A DNA stretch of 64,000 nucleotides from CAVXTF01 sp963701375 (GTDB taxonomy: Bacteria > Actinomycetota > Acidimicrobiia > Acidimicrobiales > CAVXTF01), in the NCBI GenBank assembly GCA_963701375.1, contig CAVOZT010000001.1, positions 434,001-498,000 of the forward strand, written 5' to 3'. Shown one piece after another: positions 62,437 through 64,000 of the stretch. Positions within the stretch are counted from its first letter, which is position 1. The number at the start of each line of letters is the position of its first letter. The position numbers and the translations under genes were made by a program. The notes beneath the pieces were generated by a model, which was not told where the DNA came from, searched no databases, and was given only the letters and a program-made list of their open reading frames with translations.

Positions 62437-63615
62437 CTACCGAACCCTAACTCCGGCTCGATATACGGCCTCGACGTTCCTTATCGCTGCAATATCAACG
62501 AGGGGATTTCCACGGACAACGAGTAGATCCGCGTCGGCGCCGGCAGCTATCCGACCCTTCGAGCCTTGCAGCACGATGGCGCTAGCAGCCACCGAGGTCG
62601 CAGACCGGAGAGCTTCCTCGGCAGTCATCCCGATCTCGACCACCAGTGCCTCGAGTGCATAGGGCAACACGTCGTGCGGCTTGCCGGGGGACACTCCGGC
62701 GTCGCTGCCGGGAATCATCCTGGCACCCGCACCGCCACATCTGGCGGTGGTTGTCGAGGATGGCGGCCAGGCGCTGGGCGATAGCAGGGGGCGGGGCGGA
62801 GGCGCCCGCGATCGCGCCGGGTGTCACGCTGACGACCACGCCCTGGGTGGCTATTCGATCCAGCATTGAGGGATCGGCATCGACTCCGCTAGAGGTCATG
62901 AACGTGACATGCTCCAAAGTGTCGAAGCCGGCCTCCATCGCGTCGGCCACGGCTCTAGATCCGTGGACGTGAGCGGCGGTGGGCATACCCACACGGTGAG
63001 CCTCTTCGACCACGGCCCGCAGGGCGGCCAGATCGTATTGGGATTCAAAAGGCTGGCTGCCGGGGGTGATGTTGCCACCGCTCACCATGACTTTGACCAC
63101 GTCGCAGCCTCGCTCGGCCCGCTCCCGCAACCGCGGCCCGCAGCGCGGACTCGCCCTCCGCTTCACCGCCAAGGAAATGGCAGTGGCCACCGTTGGTCGT
63201 AATCGGCGGGCCGGCAGGCAACGATGTGCGGGAGGGCGGGTACCGGACCCCCCGCGCGTAGCGACAAAGACAGATAACCCCGGTCTCCCAGGTCGCGCAC
63301 GGTCGTTACACCTGCCCGCAGGGCTTGGGCGGCGGCGGAATGCATGTGCGACAAGAGAGCCTCGTCGTCAGCCCGCGCCAAGGGTTCCACCAGATCGGCC
63401 GTTGCGTGGAAGGCCAGATGCACGTCCGCGTCGATCAACCCGGGGAGCAGGCAGGCCTCTGTACCGAAGTCGACGAGCGTTGCCCCCTCGGGAGGCTGAG
63501 CCCCGCTTGTATCGACGTCCACGATCACACCGTCTTCAACGAGCACGCTGGTCGAACCGAGCGAGCGTTCACCGTCAAAAACGTGCCCGGCCCGCACGAC
63601 AACCAGTTCTCTCAC
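62437..63615 (-). pseudogene. Amidohydrolase-family enzyme with several frameshifts
   Basis: Frames 63615-63163, about 63190-62725 and 62718-62437 jointly encode a 392-residue amidohydrolase (imidazolonepropionase/prolidase-like): AGHVFDGERSLG, ACLLPGLIDADVHLAFHATADL, GVTTVRDLGDRG, CDVVKVMVSGGN (carbamylated Lys site), PTAAHVHGSRAV, LEHVTFMTS, MIPGSDAGV and GRIAAGADADLLVVRGNPL. At least three one-base shifts are needed, near 63180, 63090 and 62725. The metal motif HxH is DVH here, so one ligand is lost. Mutated, probably inactive, unless assembly errors explain the shifts. Confidence 0.75.
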
Positions 63616-63938
63616 AAGACTAGAGAATAGGTGTCGCCGTTACGGGATGAGGGGCCTTCTGGGATGGGTCAATGGACGACTGAACTCAACGCGAGCTCGA
63701 GTTCAGTGGTGAGACCAGAAGCGCGATGCGCGAACTAGTGAGGAGATCGGGGTTGGTCGTTCGCCAAGCAATCCGTGGCTCGCGGATCGCATTCGAGACA
63801 TGGCCCGCCATGCCTAACGATGACGACGTGGAGTGGCCATGACGACCGTCCGCTTCGGATCGTCGAGGCCAGTTCTGGGGCGCATCTCCCCCGTCTTGGT
63901 AACGTGGAGTCGGTTCACCGCCATTCTTGAAAGGGACA
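63616..63938. other. Intergenic stretch
   Basis: No gene is supported between the amidohydrolase start and the final ATG. AAAGGG at about 63931 provides the ribosome site of the last gene. Confidence 0.4.
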
Positions 63939-64000
63939 ATGATGCGTATGAGGTTCTTGTTCCGACGGGGTACCACTGTGCTTCTAGGCGCAGCGACAGC
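63939..64000 (+). CDS. Start of a secreted or membrane protein, cut by the window end
   Basis: ATG 63939, preceded closely by GAAAGGGAC, opens a frame encoding MMRMRFLFRRGTTVLLGAATA, a basic start followed by a hydrophobic stretch, the beginning of a signal peptide or membrane anchor. Only 20 codons are visible. Confidence 0.5.
   Translation, partial: MMRMRFLFRRGTTVLLGAAT

Noticed and set aside
33242..63938. CRISPR array or restriction/defence system in the island
   Set aside because: No evenly spaced direct repeats with unique spacers, and no nuclease, methyltransferase or helicase motifs were found.

Overview
The window is high-GC DNA from an actinobacterium. GTG starts are common, many genes overlap by GTGA or ATGA, and there is a SufU-type scaffold, an F420-type flavoprotein (FrhB family), class III cyclases and a lipoprotein with a Thr/Pro linker of the PTTTT type. 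An Acidimicrobiia-like member of the Actinomycetota is my guess; the sequence alone does not prove it. The window has two very different halves.

Left half (1 to about 33.2 kb) is a dense metabolic chromosome backbone. In order it holds: a luciferase-like oxidoreductase with an alpha/beta hydrolase; sufC-sufS-sufU without sufB/sufD; a glycogen-debranching-type enzyme; a Thr-rich lipoprotein; an FGGY sugar kinase; a gamma-glutamylation (Puu-like) amine cluster made of a glutamine-synthetase homologue, two SDRs, a class I amidotransferase-type hydrolase and an aldehyde dehydrogenase; a GNAT enzyme; a sirtuin. Next is a tightly overlapping operon MFS / proline dehydrogenase-P5C dehydrogenase / ornithine cyclodeaminase / arginine dihydrolase / succinic semialdehyde dehydrogenase, which would take arginine through ornithine and proline to glutamate. 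After a MarR regulator and a siroheme gene comes an assimilatory sulfate operon: cysH, a siroheme sulfite reductase, an FrhB-type F420 flavoprotein, an unknown 115-residue protein and an ABC ATPase. The overlap of the sulfite reductase with an F420 flavoprotein suggests an F420H2-driven sulfite reductase made of two polypeptides, the best candidate here for an undescribed system. A membrane protein and a translin-family protein close the half.

Right half (33.2 to 64 kb) starts at an intact tRNA-Ala(CGC). Partial copies of its 3' half lie near 48.4 and 54.0 kb, with degenerate ones near 34.9, 55.5 and 62.1 kb. Remnants of three tyrosine recombinases sit among them. This is a nested, partly decayed set of tRNA-targeted islands. 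Cargo is sparse: cyclase-fused proteins, dodecin, DUF1990, several SnoaL/NTF2-type folds, an epoxide-hydrolase-like protein, a two-gene cassette flanked by repeats with inverted arms, secreted proteins in tandem duplicate, a PAS-LuxR / PAS-EAL / PilZ cyclic-di-GMP module, an ankyrin protein and a damaged amidohydrolase.

At least eight genes need single-base frame corrections, in both halves. In the backbone these look like residual assembly errors (otherwise intact conserved proteins). In the island some genes also carry in-frame stops and truncations, so true decay occurs there too.
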